Shown: positions 9,451-15,915, counted from the first letter of the stretch. The stretch is DNA of 38,817 nucleotides from an uncultured Collinsella sp. (GCA_900757465.1 CAAENY010000003.1:1-38817), one strand, 5' to 3'. Notes: generated from the letters alone by a model not told the origin. A program made the numbers and translations.

Positions 9451-10161
9451 TTAGTTGTTGGACTCGACGGTTGCGGTGGTGTCGACCGCGTCCTCGAGCT
9501 GCAGATTCAATAGCTTCATGCCGTATTCCGGCACATTGATATCGATGGGTTGGCCATACAGGTCGCCGGGGCGCACAAAGGCGATGACCGTCATAATGCG
9601 CGCCATGGTCTCGGGCGATTCGGAAAGGTCACGCTCAAACCAACGTTGGATCATGCCGACCTCGGCACTCACGACGTAGGTGACGTAGTAGTCAAAGAAC
9701 GTGCCCAGCGCCAGGCCCAAAATGCCCGTCTGCGCACGCGGCGCCACGGCCTCACGTGCGGTGTCGATAATCCTTTTAATGAAGGCCTGGTCGCCGCCCG
9801 GACCCAGCAGCGCACCGATTAAGTCGCGGTTGGCCGCAAGATAACGCAGCAGCTCAACCGAACCGGGCGCCGGCTCGAGCTCGTCAATGTTACGGTAAAG
9901 ATCGGGCAGCCGAGCTGCGGTGATGAGCTCAATGCGCTCACGGATCTCGGCCAGCAAGCCGTCCTCGATTTGATTGATAAAGTCAGGGATATCGCGGTAG
10001 TGCGAATAGAACGTACGACGCGTAAGACCGGCGCGCTCGGTGAGCGACGCGACATTAATGCGCGAAAGGTCGCCGCTTTCGGCAAGCTCGCTAGCAAGTG
10101 CCTGGCGAAGAGCACGCTGTGAGCGAAGAGACCGGCGATCACATTTCTCGAGCTGGGACAA
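9451..10161 (-). CDS. TetR/AcrR family regulator of the activase operon
   Basis: A 236-residue TetR-type repressor. The N-terminal helix-turn-helix is clear at about residues 12-58 (ASLTERAGLTRRTFYSHY is the recognition region), followed by an all-helical ligand and dimer domain. The start is a TTG at 10161, chosen because a strong GGAGG lies 4-5 bases before it and no better ATG exists. It is first in an operon with the 1596-residue protein, 11 bases downstream, so it probably senses a metabolite tied to that enzyme. Two palindromes in its upstream region (10183-10227) are likely self-operators. The ligand is unknown. Confidence 0.85.
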   Translation of the reverse strand: MSQLEKCDRRSLRSQRALRQALASELAESGDLSRINVASLTERAGLTRRTFYSHYRDIPDFINQIEDGLLAEIRERIELITAARLPDLYRNIDELEPAPGSVELLRYLAANRDLIGALLGPGGDQAFIKRIIDTAREAVAPRAQTGILGLALGTFFDYYVTYVVSAEVGMIQRWFERDLSESPETMARIMTVIAFVRPGDLYGQPIDINVPEYGMKLLNLQLEDAVDTTATVESNN

Positions 10162-10182
10162 GCGTCCTCCTTGTTACTCAGC

Positions 10183-10227
10183 CTGTGCGCTATTGCACAG
10201 TGCGAGTATTATTGCACACCGTGTGCA
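10183..10227 (-). promoter_or_regulatory. Candidate TetR operators upstream of regulator gene
   Basis: Two palindromes lie close together: CTGTGC-N6-GCACAG (10183-10200) and TGCACAC-C-GTGTGCA (10213-10227). Both contain TATTGCACA in the same orientation (10191 and 10210), 19 bases apart, about two helical turns. A TAATAC -10 candidate on the minus strand lies between them. This fits autoregulation. Confidence 0.5.
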
Positions 10228-10250
10228 TCAACACGTAAAGGCAATATTTG

Positions 10251-10285
10251 GGATGTGACAGAGGGATTATCCCTTTGTCGCATCC
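10251..10285. repeat. GGGA-core palindrome, left border of islet
   Basis: Two 16-base arms around TTA pair throughout, two pairs being G-U in RNA. It is closely related to the palindrome at 11003-11033 (shared TGTGACAGAGGGA). The two flank the islet that contains the small basic peptide gene. No T run follows, so a plain terminator role is not obvious. Confidence 0.6.
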
Positions 10286-10339
10286 AGTGACCGCCTAGGT
10301 TGTGCCGGTTGTGCCTGGCTTTTGAATCGGCATTACCGA

Positions 10340-10368
10340 TTGTCCGAAATGGCATTCGTGGGTAGAAT
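10340..10368 (+). promoter_or_regulatory. Sigma-70-like promoter for antisense RNA
   Basis: TTGTCC (10340-10345) and TAGAAT (10363-10368) are separated by 17 bases. Transcription would begin near 10375 and run towards the 3' end of the minus-strand small gene at 10437-10562. No plus-strand protein gene with a ribosome binding site follows. Confidence 0.5.
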
Positions 10369-10374
10369 AGTGTC

Positions 10375-10457
10375 GACGGCAGCCCAAGTTGTGGTTAGCT
10401 GGGCAGCGCCGTTGCTTGGTTTAAGGGGTCAACGCCTTAGCGGCGGCGACCTCTTTT
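10375..10457 (+). ncRNA. Candidate antisense antitoxin RNA
   Basis: The stretch between the promoter at 10340-10368 and a hairpin at 10423-10455 (AAGGGGTC pairing with GACCTCTT, inner CGCC/GGCG helix, then a short T run to 10457) would give an RNA of about 83 bases. A 5' hairpin is also visible (GCCCA at 10382-10386 with TGGGC near 10400-10404, extended by CGGC/GCCG). The RNA would be fully complementary to the end of the minus-strand small gene, including its stop codon, and its 3' region. This convergent overlap is the arrangement of TxpA/RatA-type systems. The boundaries are inferred. Confidence 0.4.
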
Positions 10458-10562
10458 ACGTTGCTTCGAACGTTGCTTAAGTGCCTCGGAAAGGCCGACA
10501 AGCGCCGTGAAGAACGAGACCAAAGCGGTCAGAAGTCTCACGAAATCAATCAAATCGGTCAT
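10437..10562 (-). CDS. Small hydrophobic basic peptide, candidate type I toxin
   Basis: A 41-residue gene on the minus strand. ATG 10562 is preceded by GGGAGG at 8-base spacing, one of the strongest ribosome binding sites in the window. The peptide starts MTDLIDFVRLL, has a hydrophobic helix at about residues 4-28, and ends in a tail (29-41) in which nine of 13 residues are lysine or arginine. This single-helix plus basic-tail design is typical of membrane-acting type I toxins such as TxpA/BsrG, and the N-terminal pattern recalls TisB, but I recognise no sequence family. Its stop codon lies within a hairpin shared with a convergent antisense RNA. Upstream lie a TAGAAT -10 and a LexA-like box. 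It could instead be a small regulatory membrane protein. Confidence 0.6.
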   Translation of the reverse strand: MTDLIDFVRLLTALVSFFTALVGLSEALKQRSKQRKRGRRR

Positions 10563-10626
10563 GGGCATCACCTCCCATCAGATGGAGGGCGCTGCCCGGC
10601 ACATGGAACTGCCGCCAACGATACCG

Positions 10627-10632
10627 ATTCTA
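10627..10632 (-). promoter_or_regulatory. -10 element of the small-peptide promoter
   Basis: On the minus strand this reads TAGAAT. With 18-base spacing the -35 hexamer is TTCGCA (10651-10656), a weak match that lies inside the LexA-like box. The start of transcription would be near 10620, giving a leader of about 58 bases. Confidence 0.45.
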
Positions 10633-10650
10633 TCAAAGCGCAGTTAGATA

Positions 10651-10668
10651 TGCGAATGTTTGTTCGCA
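10651..10668. promoter_or_regulatory. LexA (SOS) box candidate
   Basis: The palindrome TGCGAA-N6-TTCGCA has perfect 6-base arms. Its core (10653-10666, minus strand) reads CGAACAAACATTCG, which matches the Gram-positive/actinobacterial LexA box CGAACRNRYGTTYG at 13 of 14 positions. It covers the -35 position of the promoter for the small basic peptide, where LexA binding would block transcription until DNA damage. Confidence 0.55.
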
Positions 10669-10684
10669 TTTCAGAAGATCGGGG

Positions 10685-10725
10685 CTCGGGTATAGCGAAG
10701 GAACAGTTCCTTTGCCATACCCGAG
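10685..10725. repeat. Strong hairpin beside LexA box
   Basis: CTCGGGTAT (10685-10693) pairs with ATACCCGAG (10717-10725), with an inner AAGGAA/TTCCTT helix. No T run follows on either strand. It may insulate the small-peptide promoter. Confidence 0.55.
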
Positions 10726-10751
10726 TTTGTCGCCGAACTGCCACCTACATT

Positions 10752-10949
10752 TTTCGAGTTATTCGGCCACGCTGCTGGTTCTGTATAAATGCACCGCCGG
10801 GATTATCTGAGGTTTTTGTTCTTATTTGAGCGCATACATGCCCATTTGCGCACTTACGTCACCGAATCAAACACCATTAGAGGCATGAATGTTCCCGAGA
10901 GGGCATCTTTAGCCACTTAACGACCTCCGACAGGCCGAATAACTCGAAA
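10752..10949. mobile_element. 198-bp segment with 17-bp terminal inverted repeats (MITE-like)
   Basis: Bases 10752-10768 (TTTCGAGTTATTCGGCC) and 10933-10949 are exact reverse complements with 164 bases between. The inside has no gene with a ribosome binding site. No clear target-site duplication is visible at the edges. The layout suggests a miniature inverted-repeat element or the ends of a decayed one; a large foldback RNA is the alternative. The rest of 10726-11002 shows nothing else supportable. Confidence 0.4.
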
Positions 10950-11002
10950 TTTGTTGGTGGCGAAAGCGTGACAGTCCTATACGCCAAAAGCCGGCATCTC
11001 CC

Positions 11003-11033
11003 ATGTGACAGAGGGACAGTCTCTTTGTCACAT
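11003..11033. repeat. GGGAC-core palindrome abutting HAD stop codon
   Basis: The left arm (11003-11017) and right arm (11019-11033) are complementary with G-U pairs, and the inner bases form the loop. The right end touches the stop codon of the HAD gene (11033-11035). It is a sister of the palindrome at 10251-10285. Confidence 0.6.
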
Positions 11034-11890
11034 TATTCGATGATGGTGCGGGAGTTTTGCTTGCGCATGGTGGCGAGCATGTGTTTGGGGACGGCGTGGG
11101 CCATGCAGCTGCCGATGGTCGCGCTCGCGGCGGCCTTGGCTGCATCGCTTGCGTTTTTGGTCGCGTAGCTGTGGCGGAAACGATTGAGCATGGCAATGTC
11201 GTTGCCGCCGTCGCCGTAGACCGCGACCTCGTCCTCGGCAATACCGTAGTAGCCCGCCAGCCAGGCCACGCTCTCGCCCTTGTTGCAAGCCACGTCCGTG
11301 ATCTCGAACATCACCGGATCAAACGGCGCGTTGACCACGCGGTCCGAGCGCTCGGCCAAATACGCCTTAAGGTCGCGCTCCAGCTCGGGCGAGGTCACGC
11401 GGCAGTTGATCTTGCACACATCGTGGCGCAGGATGTCGCCGATCGACTGATCGAAATACTGCTCCTCGTGATAGCCGCCACGCGCACGCATGCCGCGCAT
11501 CACGATGCGCTTGATAGGGCCGTCCTTCTTAAAACCCGCCTGGTGCATCTCGAACGAACCGCTCGAAAACATGCCATCGGGCGTGGAGCAATCAAAGCAA
11601 ATGTCCGGGAACGCCTTGAGCAGCTCCTCGGTGATCTGCGGGTCGATGGTCCAGGTCTTGAGCACCTCGCCATGGCTGTCGCGCACGATGGACCCATTGG
11701 AGCAGCAGGCGTCAAGCGCCAGGCCCGTAAAACCATGCTCGCCAATCGGCAGCGTCGAGCGTCCGGTCGCAGGAACCACATGCAGGCCAGCCTCGGTCAG
11801 CTCGCGAATGGCGCGGCGGATGGTCCCATCTGCCTCGTGCAGGGCGTTCAGCAGCGTTCCGTCTAAGTCACTCGCAAACATCTTGATCAT
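11033..11890 (-). CDS. HAD superfamily (Cof-type) phosphatase
   Basis: A 285-residue HAD hydrolase of the Cof/YidA class (usual length 260-290), which dephosphorylates sugar phosphates or similar metabolites in the cytoplasm. Motif I is DLDGT (D8 nucleophile, D10 general acid); motif II is the Thr in VVPATGRS; motif III is a lysine near CNKGE; motif IV is YGDGGNDIAML. The central cap domain spans roughly residues 85-190. The open frame runs to 11992, but ATG 11890 directly precedes motif I and has a GGAGAGG site at 8-base spacing, so it is used. That ribosome binding site is buried in a long hairpin (11892-11945), which may control translation. Confidence 0.85.
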   Translation of the reverse strand: MIKMFASDLDGTLLNALHEADGTIRRAIRELTEAGLHVVPATGRSTLPIGEHGFTGLALDACCSNGSIVRDSHGEVLKTWTIDPQITEELLKAFPDICFDCSTPDGMFSSGSFEMHQAGFKKDGPIKRIVMRGMRARGGYHEEQYFDQSIGDILRHDVCKINCRVTSPELERDLKAYLAERSDRVVNAPFDPVMFEITDVACNKGESVAWLAGYYGIAEDEVAVYGDGGNDIAMLNRFRHSYATKNASDAAKAAASATIGSCMAHAVPKHMLATMRKQNSRTIIE

Positions 11891-11891
11891 G

Positions 11892-11945
11892 GGGCATGCC
11901 TCTCCTTCGTCTGCACGATATTTTAGACGAAAGAGAGGCGTGCCC
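11892..11945 (-). promoter_or_regulatory. 5' leader hairpin sequestering the HAD ribosome binding site
   Basis: Two 21-base arms (11892-11912, 11925-11945) pair at 19 positions plus one G-U and one mismatch, around a 12-base loop. In the minus-strand RNA the 3' arm contains the GGAGAGG site of the HAD gene and ends right before its start codon. It lacks a T run, so an RNA switch or coupling device is as likely as a terminator for the upstream MFS gene. Confidence 0.5.
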
Positions 11946-12007
11946 ATGCAAGGGTGTTCCAACGCGCCAGGACATTCGCTTCTGCAGAGCAACGGTGCCC
12001 CAGCGCG

Positions 12008-13240
12008 TTAAGACAATCGCCACAAGCGACTTTTCAGCCGATAAAACAGCGCCGTCGTCAGCGTCAGCACCGCCAACATGCCTGCGAATACAATCGTCGG
12101 TGTCCATCGATCATATGCAGTCCCGTACGTCAATTGGCCGATCGGCGTTGCGCAGGAAAGGACCATGTAAACGACCGAAAGCACTTTTCCGCAGAGTTCA
12201 GTCGGCGCTGCCCGCTGAACAAACGCGATGATTTCAACCGACGCAATGCTTGCCCACACCATGACCCATGCCGAACCAACCGCAAACACGGTGAACACGC
12301 ATGCATCTGCGCCGAACAGTTGCGCGACAATAATCGGTGCGACTCCAAAACAGATTATCGCAACATATCGACATATGTCATTGAAAGAAAAGCGATGCGG
12401 CCAAATGCCGACCAAGCCACTGCCGGCAAGACCACCCAAGCCCATAGCAACCTCAACTATCCCAACGCAGGACGATTGCATGCCGAGATGCTTTGTAACA
12501 ATAATGGGAGCGCCAATCGTTAGCCCAACCAACGCAAGGTTCAAAACGGCCGCAAGCAAAATCACAGCGACCAATGATGCATTTTGCAACAGATACCGAA
12601 TCGACTCCCGAAAATCGTTTCGGCATGTCGTGCGAGTCGCGCCGTCTCCCATCGTTTCAGATGAGGCATTTTGCTTGAGTGCGACCCCAAACAAGAGAGC
12701 TGAAATCGCAAACGCCACCGACGCGGTTGTGCAAAGAGTATCGATACCAAAGCACCCATAGACTGCCGTCCCGACCACAGGGCCCAAGATATTGCTCACC
12801 ATGGTCATCTGCGAAACCAATGCAGTGGCCCGCTCAACCTTCTCCTCACCCGCCATACGCACCGTCTCAATTTGGAGCATTGGCTTCAGCAGCGATTGAA
12901 CACCATATTGAACACAAAGTATCGCTACTACGACGACCGCAAGAGGCAACGAGCGCTTCATGGGGATAGACAGCAGCGATGCAGTCATCAGAGCAATGCC
13001 AAGGGCCACGAGGACCTCGCGATGTCTTCCCCTATCCGCCAAGATTCCGCCAACCGGAGTTGCGAGTACGCCGGGTATGAACGCCGTCGCCACGACGACG
13101 CCATATAACGTTGACGATCCACTGCAATCGAACAAGTAAAGTGGATACGCAAAGCACAGCGCCGACAGCATCGCATACGTGCACAGCTGCGCAACAAGAA
13201 GGCCAAAAAGCCTGATAGGTCGCATTGTTTTTTGCGTCAA
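12008..13240 (-). CDS. MFS transporter, probable drug exporter
   Basis: Major facilitator superfamily protein with about 12 hydrophobic segments. The loop 2-3 signature is visible as GGILADRGRHREVL, and the layout matches exporters related to macrolide efflux (MefA/ENT-type MFS). The open frame starts upstream (13348), but the first hydrophobic helix begins with MRPIRLFGLL. A GGAGGAG sequence (about 13251-13257) fits best a TTG start at 13240 (410 residues); ATG 13261 and ATG 13225 are alternatives. Composition is visibly more AT-rich than the neighbours, suggesting acquisition by transfer. It lies directly downstream of a TetR gene, with two operator-like palindromes between them, so efflux is probably induced by a substrate drug. 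Confidence 0.8.
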   Translation of the reverse strand: MTQKTMRPIRLFGLLVAQLCTYAMLSALCFAYPLYLFDCSGSSTLYGVVVATAFIPGVLATPVGGILADRGRHREVLVALGIALMTASLLSIPMKRSLPLAVVVVAILCVQYGVQSLLKPMLQIETVRMAGEEKVERATALVSQMTMVSNILGPVVGTAVYGCFGIDTLCTTASVAFAISALLFGVALKQNASSETMGDGATRTTCRNDFRESIRYLLQNASLVAVILLAAVLNLALVGLTIGAPIIVTKHLGMQSSCVGIVEVAMGLGGLAGSGLVGIWPHRFSFNDICRYVAIICFGVAPIIVAQLFGADACVFTVFAVGSAWVMVWASIASVEIIAFVQRAAPTELCGKVLSVVYMVLSCATPIGQLTYGTAYDRWTPTIVFAGMLAVLTLTTALFYRLKSRLWRLS

Positions 13241-13283
13241 CGAGACGCTACTCCTCCGCATTCCAGCTATAAGCCAACCCCCT

Positions 13284-13304
13284 ATACATACCACTAGTAT
13301 GTAT
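13284..13304 (-). promoter_or_regulatory. TetR-type operator 1 before the MFS gene
   Basis: ATACATAC (13284-13291) and GTATGTAT (13297-13304) form perfect 8-base arms around a 5-base spacer, just upstream of the MFS start. Confidence 0.6.
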
Positions 13305-13348
13305 TTAATGACTTGAAAAGAGCAGCCGTGGCTACCCTCACAAATCAA

Positions 13349-13369
13349 TTACATACCGTTAGTATCTAT
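13349..13369 (-). promoter_or_regulatory. TetR-type operator 2 after the regulator stop
   Basis: TTACATAC-N5-GTATCTAT is a 7-of-8 match in each half to operator 1 with the same 5-base spacer. It begins 2 bases beyond the TetR stop codon, so both copies lie in the MFS promoter region. Confidence 0.55.
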
Positions 13370-13370
13370 A

Positions 13371-14033
13371 TTACCACCTGGCGCGGTCCCATACGTCCCA
13401 AATCTGCGCCGTTGTCTGGAGCACTTCCTCGCCCAAATCGAGTCCCACCGCAGAGGCCATCTGCGCCAAACATTGAGCGCGGGCGAGCATTCGATCCTTG
13501 GGTTCAAGCGGACGAAACAGTGGCAGCAACCAGAGATTCGCCAGCAACGATACGGCCTCTGCCGCTTCGCGCGGGCATTCGCACGCAATGGATCCGTCGG
13601 CGATGCCCTCCTCGATCACCGGCAAGAGATAGCCATCGGTAGACTCGTCAAACGAACCCTGGTACTGCATCGCCAGTAGACGCGAGCTTTTTACCGGATC
13701 CGCCGCAGGATGTATGCGTGCCCATAGTTCAATTTGCGGAACGACGGACTCGGGAGCGTAAAGCCTTTTTAGCTTTTGGGCGCCGGTCATATTACCGACG
13801 CCAAGCATCGAGCGACGGTGCTCAACAATCGGAGTCATCGCCCGATCAAACGCGGCGTTGAAAATCTCTTCTTTGCTCTTGAAGTGATGATAGACAGCGC
13901 CCTTGGTCATGCCGTCGAGACGGTCGACGATATCTTGAATGCTCGTTCCCTCATAACCCTGTGCGCAGAATAGCTCCAGTGCCGCGTCGAGAATCTTCGC
14001 AACCGTCTCCTCGGGATATTTATTACGACCCAT
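13371..14033 (-). CDS. TetR/AcrR family regulator of the MFS exporter
   Basis: A 220-residue TetR-family protein, counted from ATG 14033 (MGRNKYPEETVAKIL). The frame is open to 14069, but homologous TetR proteins begin near this point. The helix-turn-helix lies at about residues 10-56, with the SIQDIVDRLDGMTKGAVYHHFKSKEEIF recognition region; the rest is the helical effector domain. It is cotranscribed with or placed just ahead of the MFS gene (about 110-130 bases). The paired palindromes between them are the obvious operators. It most likely represses efflux until a drug binds. The ligand is unknown. Confidence 0.85.
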   Translation of the reverse strand: MGRNKYPEETVAKILDAALELFCAQGYEGTSIQDIVDRLDGMTKGAVYHHFKSKEEIFNAAFDRAMTPIVEHRRSMLGVGNMTGAQKLKRLYAPESVVPQIELWARIHPAADPVKSSRLLAMQYQGSFDESTDGYLLPVIEEGIADGSIACECPREAAEAVSLLANLWLLPLFRPLEPKDRMLARAQCLAQMASAVGLDLGEEVLQTTAQIWDVWDRARW

Positions 14034-14107
14034 AATCCGTCCATCCGCAACGCAAGTCTTGTGCCTCATTGCAGCATTTTAACGTTGCGGATGGTAGGCG
14101 GTCGATT

Positions 14108-14446
14108 CTACACCGCGGCGGGGCCGTGTTCGCCGGTACGGATGCGGATGACTTCCTCGACCGGCTCGACCCAGATCTTGCCGTCGCCGACGGCACCGGT
14201 GCGAGCGGCGTTGCAGATGATGTCGACAATGCCATCGACATGTTCATCGGCGCAGATAAGGGTGAACTGTACCTTGGGAATCGTGTTGACAAGCAGCTCG
14301 TTGCCGCGCACGTATTCCTTCCAGCCATGTTGCGCACCGCAGCCCTGCACCTGGTTGATAGTCATACCGCGAACATCAGCAGCAAACAGCGCGTCTTTAA
14401 GAACCTCAAGCTTCTCGGCACGAACGATCGCCGTAATCTTCTTCAT
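14108..14446 (-). CDS. glnK: PII nitrogen signalling protein (GlnB/GlnK type)
   Basis: A 112-residue PII protein, normal length. It binds ATP/ADP and 2-oxoglutarate and, as GlnK, plugs the ammonium channel when nitrogen is ample. Seen: MKKITAIVRAEKL start, Gln39 in the GAQHG turn, the GDGKIWVEPVEEVIRIRTGE B-loop and C-loop region. In the T-loop the residue aligned with Tyr51 of E. coli GlnB is Leu51 (RGNELL), so the uridylylation or adenylylation site is absent. ATG 14446 has a GAGAGG site upstream. It follows amtB in the same direction by 191 bases, so the pair is a classic amtB-glnK set. The order amtB first is less usual than glnK-amtB. Confidence 0.9.
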   Translation of the reverse strand: MKKITAIVRAEKLEVLKDALFAADVRGMTINQVQGCGAQHGWKEYVRGNELLVNTIPKVQFTLICADEHVDGIVDIICNAARTGAVGDGKIWVEPVEEVIRIRTGEHGPAAV

Positions 14447-14504
14447 AGTGAATTCCTCTCTTCAATAAAAGAAATGAATTGCCATTCAATGACGCGGGTT
14501 TTCG

Positions 14505-14586
14505 AGGTGCCCGAGATTGCCCCGAAAGAGGAGCGCCGCGTACTTCGGTACGCAAGCGACGGTTTGAGGGGCAAGGTCGGGTGCCT
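14505..14586 (-). promoter_or_regulatory. Three-part hairpin between amtB and glnK
   Basis: Nested helices: 10-base arms (14505-14514/14577-14586), 7-base arms (14517-14523/14568-14574), and an inner GCGTAC-TTCG-GTACGC stem (14538-14553). A 25-base piece at 14570-14594 is repeated imperfectly at 14611-14635. It could set relative expression of amtB and glnK or be an inserted palindromic repeat. Confidence 0.5.
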
Positions 14587-14637
14587 GGGAAAGCCGCGCG
14601 ACGATTGAACGGCAAGGTGCGGTGCTTGGGGAAGCTG

Positions 14638-15915
14638 CTAATCGAGTCCGGAGAACGAAGGATATGCGCTCTCGCCGTGCTGACTTGCATCCAGGCCCAG
14701 CGCCTCGTCGGCCTCGTCCACACGCAGACTGCCGTGGAACAGCGCCTTGACCGCCGCGGCGATCACCAAGTCGAGCACCAGCACAATAACGACCGTCACC
14801 ACAATGCCCAAAATCTGCGAGATGAGCAGCGACACGTCGCCCGTGTAGAACAGGCCACCCTTACCGGTCCACGAAAGCTCCGGCACGCAGAACAGGCCCG
14901 TGAGCACGCCGCCCAGGATGCCGCCAATGCCGTGGCAGCCGAACGCGTCGAGCGCGTCGTCGTAGCCGAACTTGGTCTTAAGATGGCTGATAGCCAAGTA
15001 GCAGACAGGCGAGACAATCAAGCCCATGACCAGCGCCGCCCACGGCTCGACAAAACCCGCGCCCGGCGTGACCACCACGAGGCCCGCGACCAGACCGGTG
15101 CTAGCGCCCACCAGCGTGGGGCGACCGGTGTGCACGCGCTCGACGGCGAGCCACGAAACCATGCCCGCCGCGCTGGCCGTCACGGTGTTGAGGATGGCGA
15201 GTGCCGCCACGGCGTCGGCCTTAAACTCGCTGCCGCCGTTAAAGCCAAACCAGCCAAACCAAAGCAGGCCGGCGCCCAGCGCCACAAACGGCACGTTATG
15301 CGGACGGTAGCTCACCATGCCAAAGCCGCGACGACGGCCGAGCATTAAGCAGAGAATCAGGCCCGTCAGACCGGACGAAATGTGCACTACGTCGCCACCG
15401 GCAAAGTCGAGCGCGCCGATGATGTCGCCGATAAAGGAGTCATCGCCGCCCCAAACCATGTGGGCGAGCGGCGCATAGACCACGAGCAGCCAAATGCCCA
15501 GGAAGGCCGTCATGGCACCAAACTTAACGCGGCCGGCCAGGCTGCCCGTGACGATAGCAGCAGTGATCATGGCAAATGCCATCTGAAAGGCGATGTTAAT
15601 GATCTGAGGGTAGACGGCACCGTCCGCGGCATTGCCCTCGGCCGCCTGCAGCACCTGACCGAGCACCGGCAGGCACATCAGCTGGTCAAGGCCTCCAATA
15701 AACGGGCTGGAACCGTCGCCGCCGTAGGCCAGCGACCAGCCGGCAACAATCCACAGCACACCAACCAGGCCAATGGCGCCAAAGCACATGAGCATGGTGT
15801 TGATGACATTTTTGCGCCTGGACAGGCCGCCATAGAAAAACGCCAGACCCGGTGTCATTAAAAACACGAGCATGGTGCAGATGAGCATAAACGTTGTCGA
15901 TCCCGTATCGTACAT
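14638..15915 (-). CDS. amtB: Ammonium transporter Amt
   Basis: A 425-residue Amt/MEP/Rh channel with about 11 hydrophobic helices. Visible family marks: FMLICTMLVFLMTPGLAFFYGG at the first helix and loop, the phenylalanine gate region, DFAGGDVVHISSGLTGLI containing one pore histidine, and DDALDAFGCHGIGGILGG containing the second. The frame is open to 16098, but ATG 15915 begins the conserved N-terminus and is preceded by AAGGGGGAG. It is the first gene of an amtB-glnK pair and imports ammonium under nitrogen limitation. A CTGGT-N4-ACCAG palindrome (15973-15986) lies upstream and may be an operator. No specific nitrogen regulator site is recognisable. Confidence 0.9.
   Translation of the reverse strand: MYDTGSTTFMLICTMLVFLMTPGLAFFYGGLSRRKNVINTMLMCFGAIGLVGVLWIVAGWSLAYGGDGSSPFIGGLDQLMCLPVLGQVLQAAEGNAADGAVYPQIINIAFQMAFAMITAAIVTGSLAGRVKFGAMTAFLGIWLLVVYAPLAHMVWGGDDSFIGDIIGALDFAGGDVVHISSGLTGLILCLMLGRRRGFGMVSYRPHNVPFVALGAGLLWFGWFGFNGGSEFKADAVAALAILNTVTASAAGMVSWLAVERVHTGRPTLVGASTGLVAGLVVVTPGAGFVEPWAALVMGLIVSPVCYLAISHLKTKFGYDDALDAFGCHGIGGILGGVLTGLFCVPELSWTGKGGLFYTGDVSLLISQILGIVVTVVIVLVLDLVIAAAVKALFHGSLRVDEADEALGLDASQHGESAYPSFSGLD

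Noticed and set aside
10461..10829. 122-codon plus-strand frame in the islet
   Set aside because: No ribosome binding site, unusual composition, and it overlaps the better-supported small gene on the minus strand.
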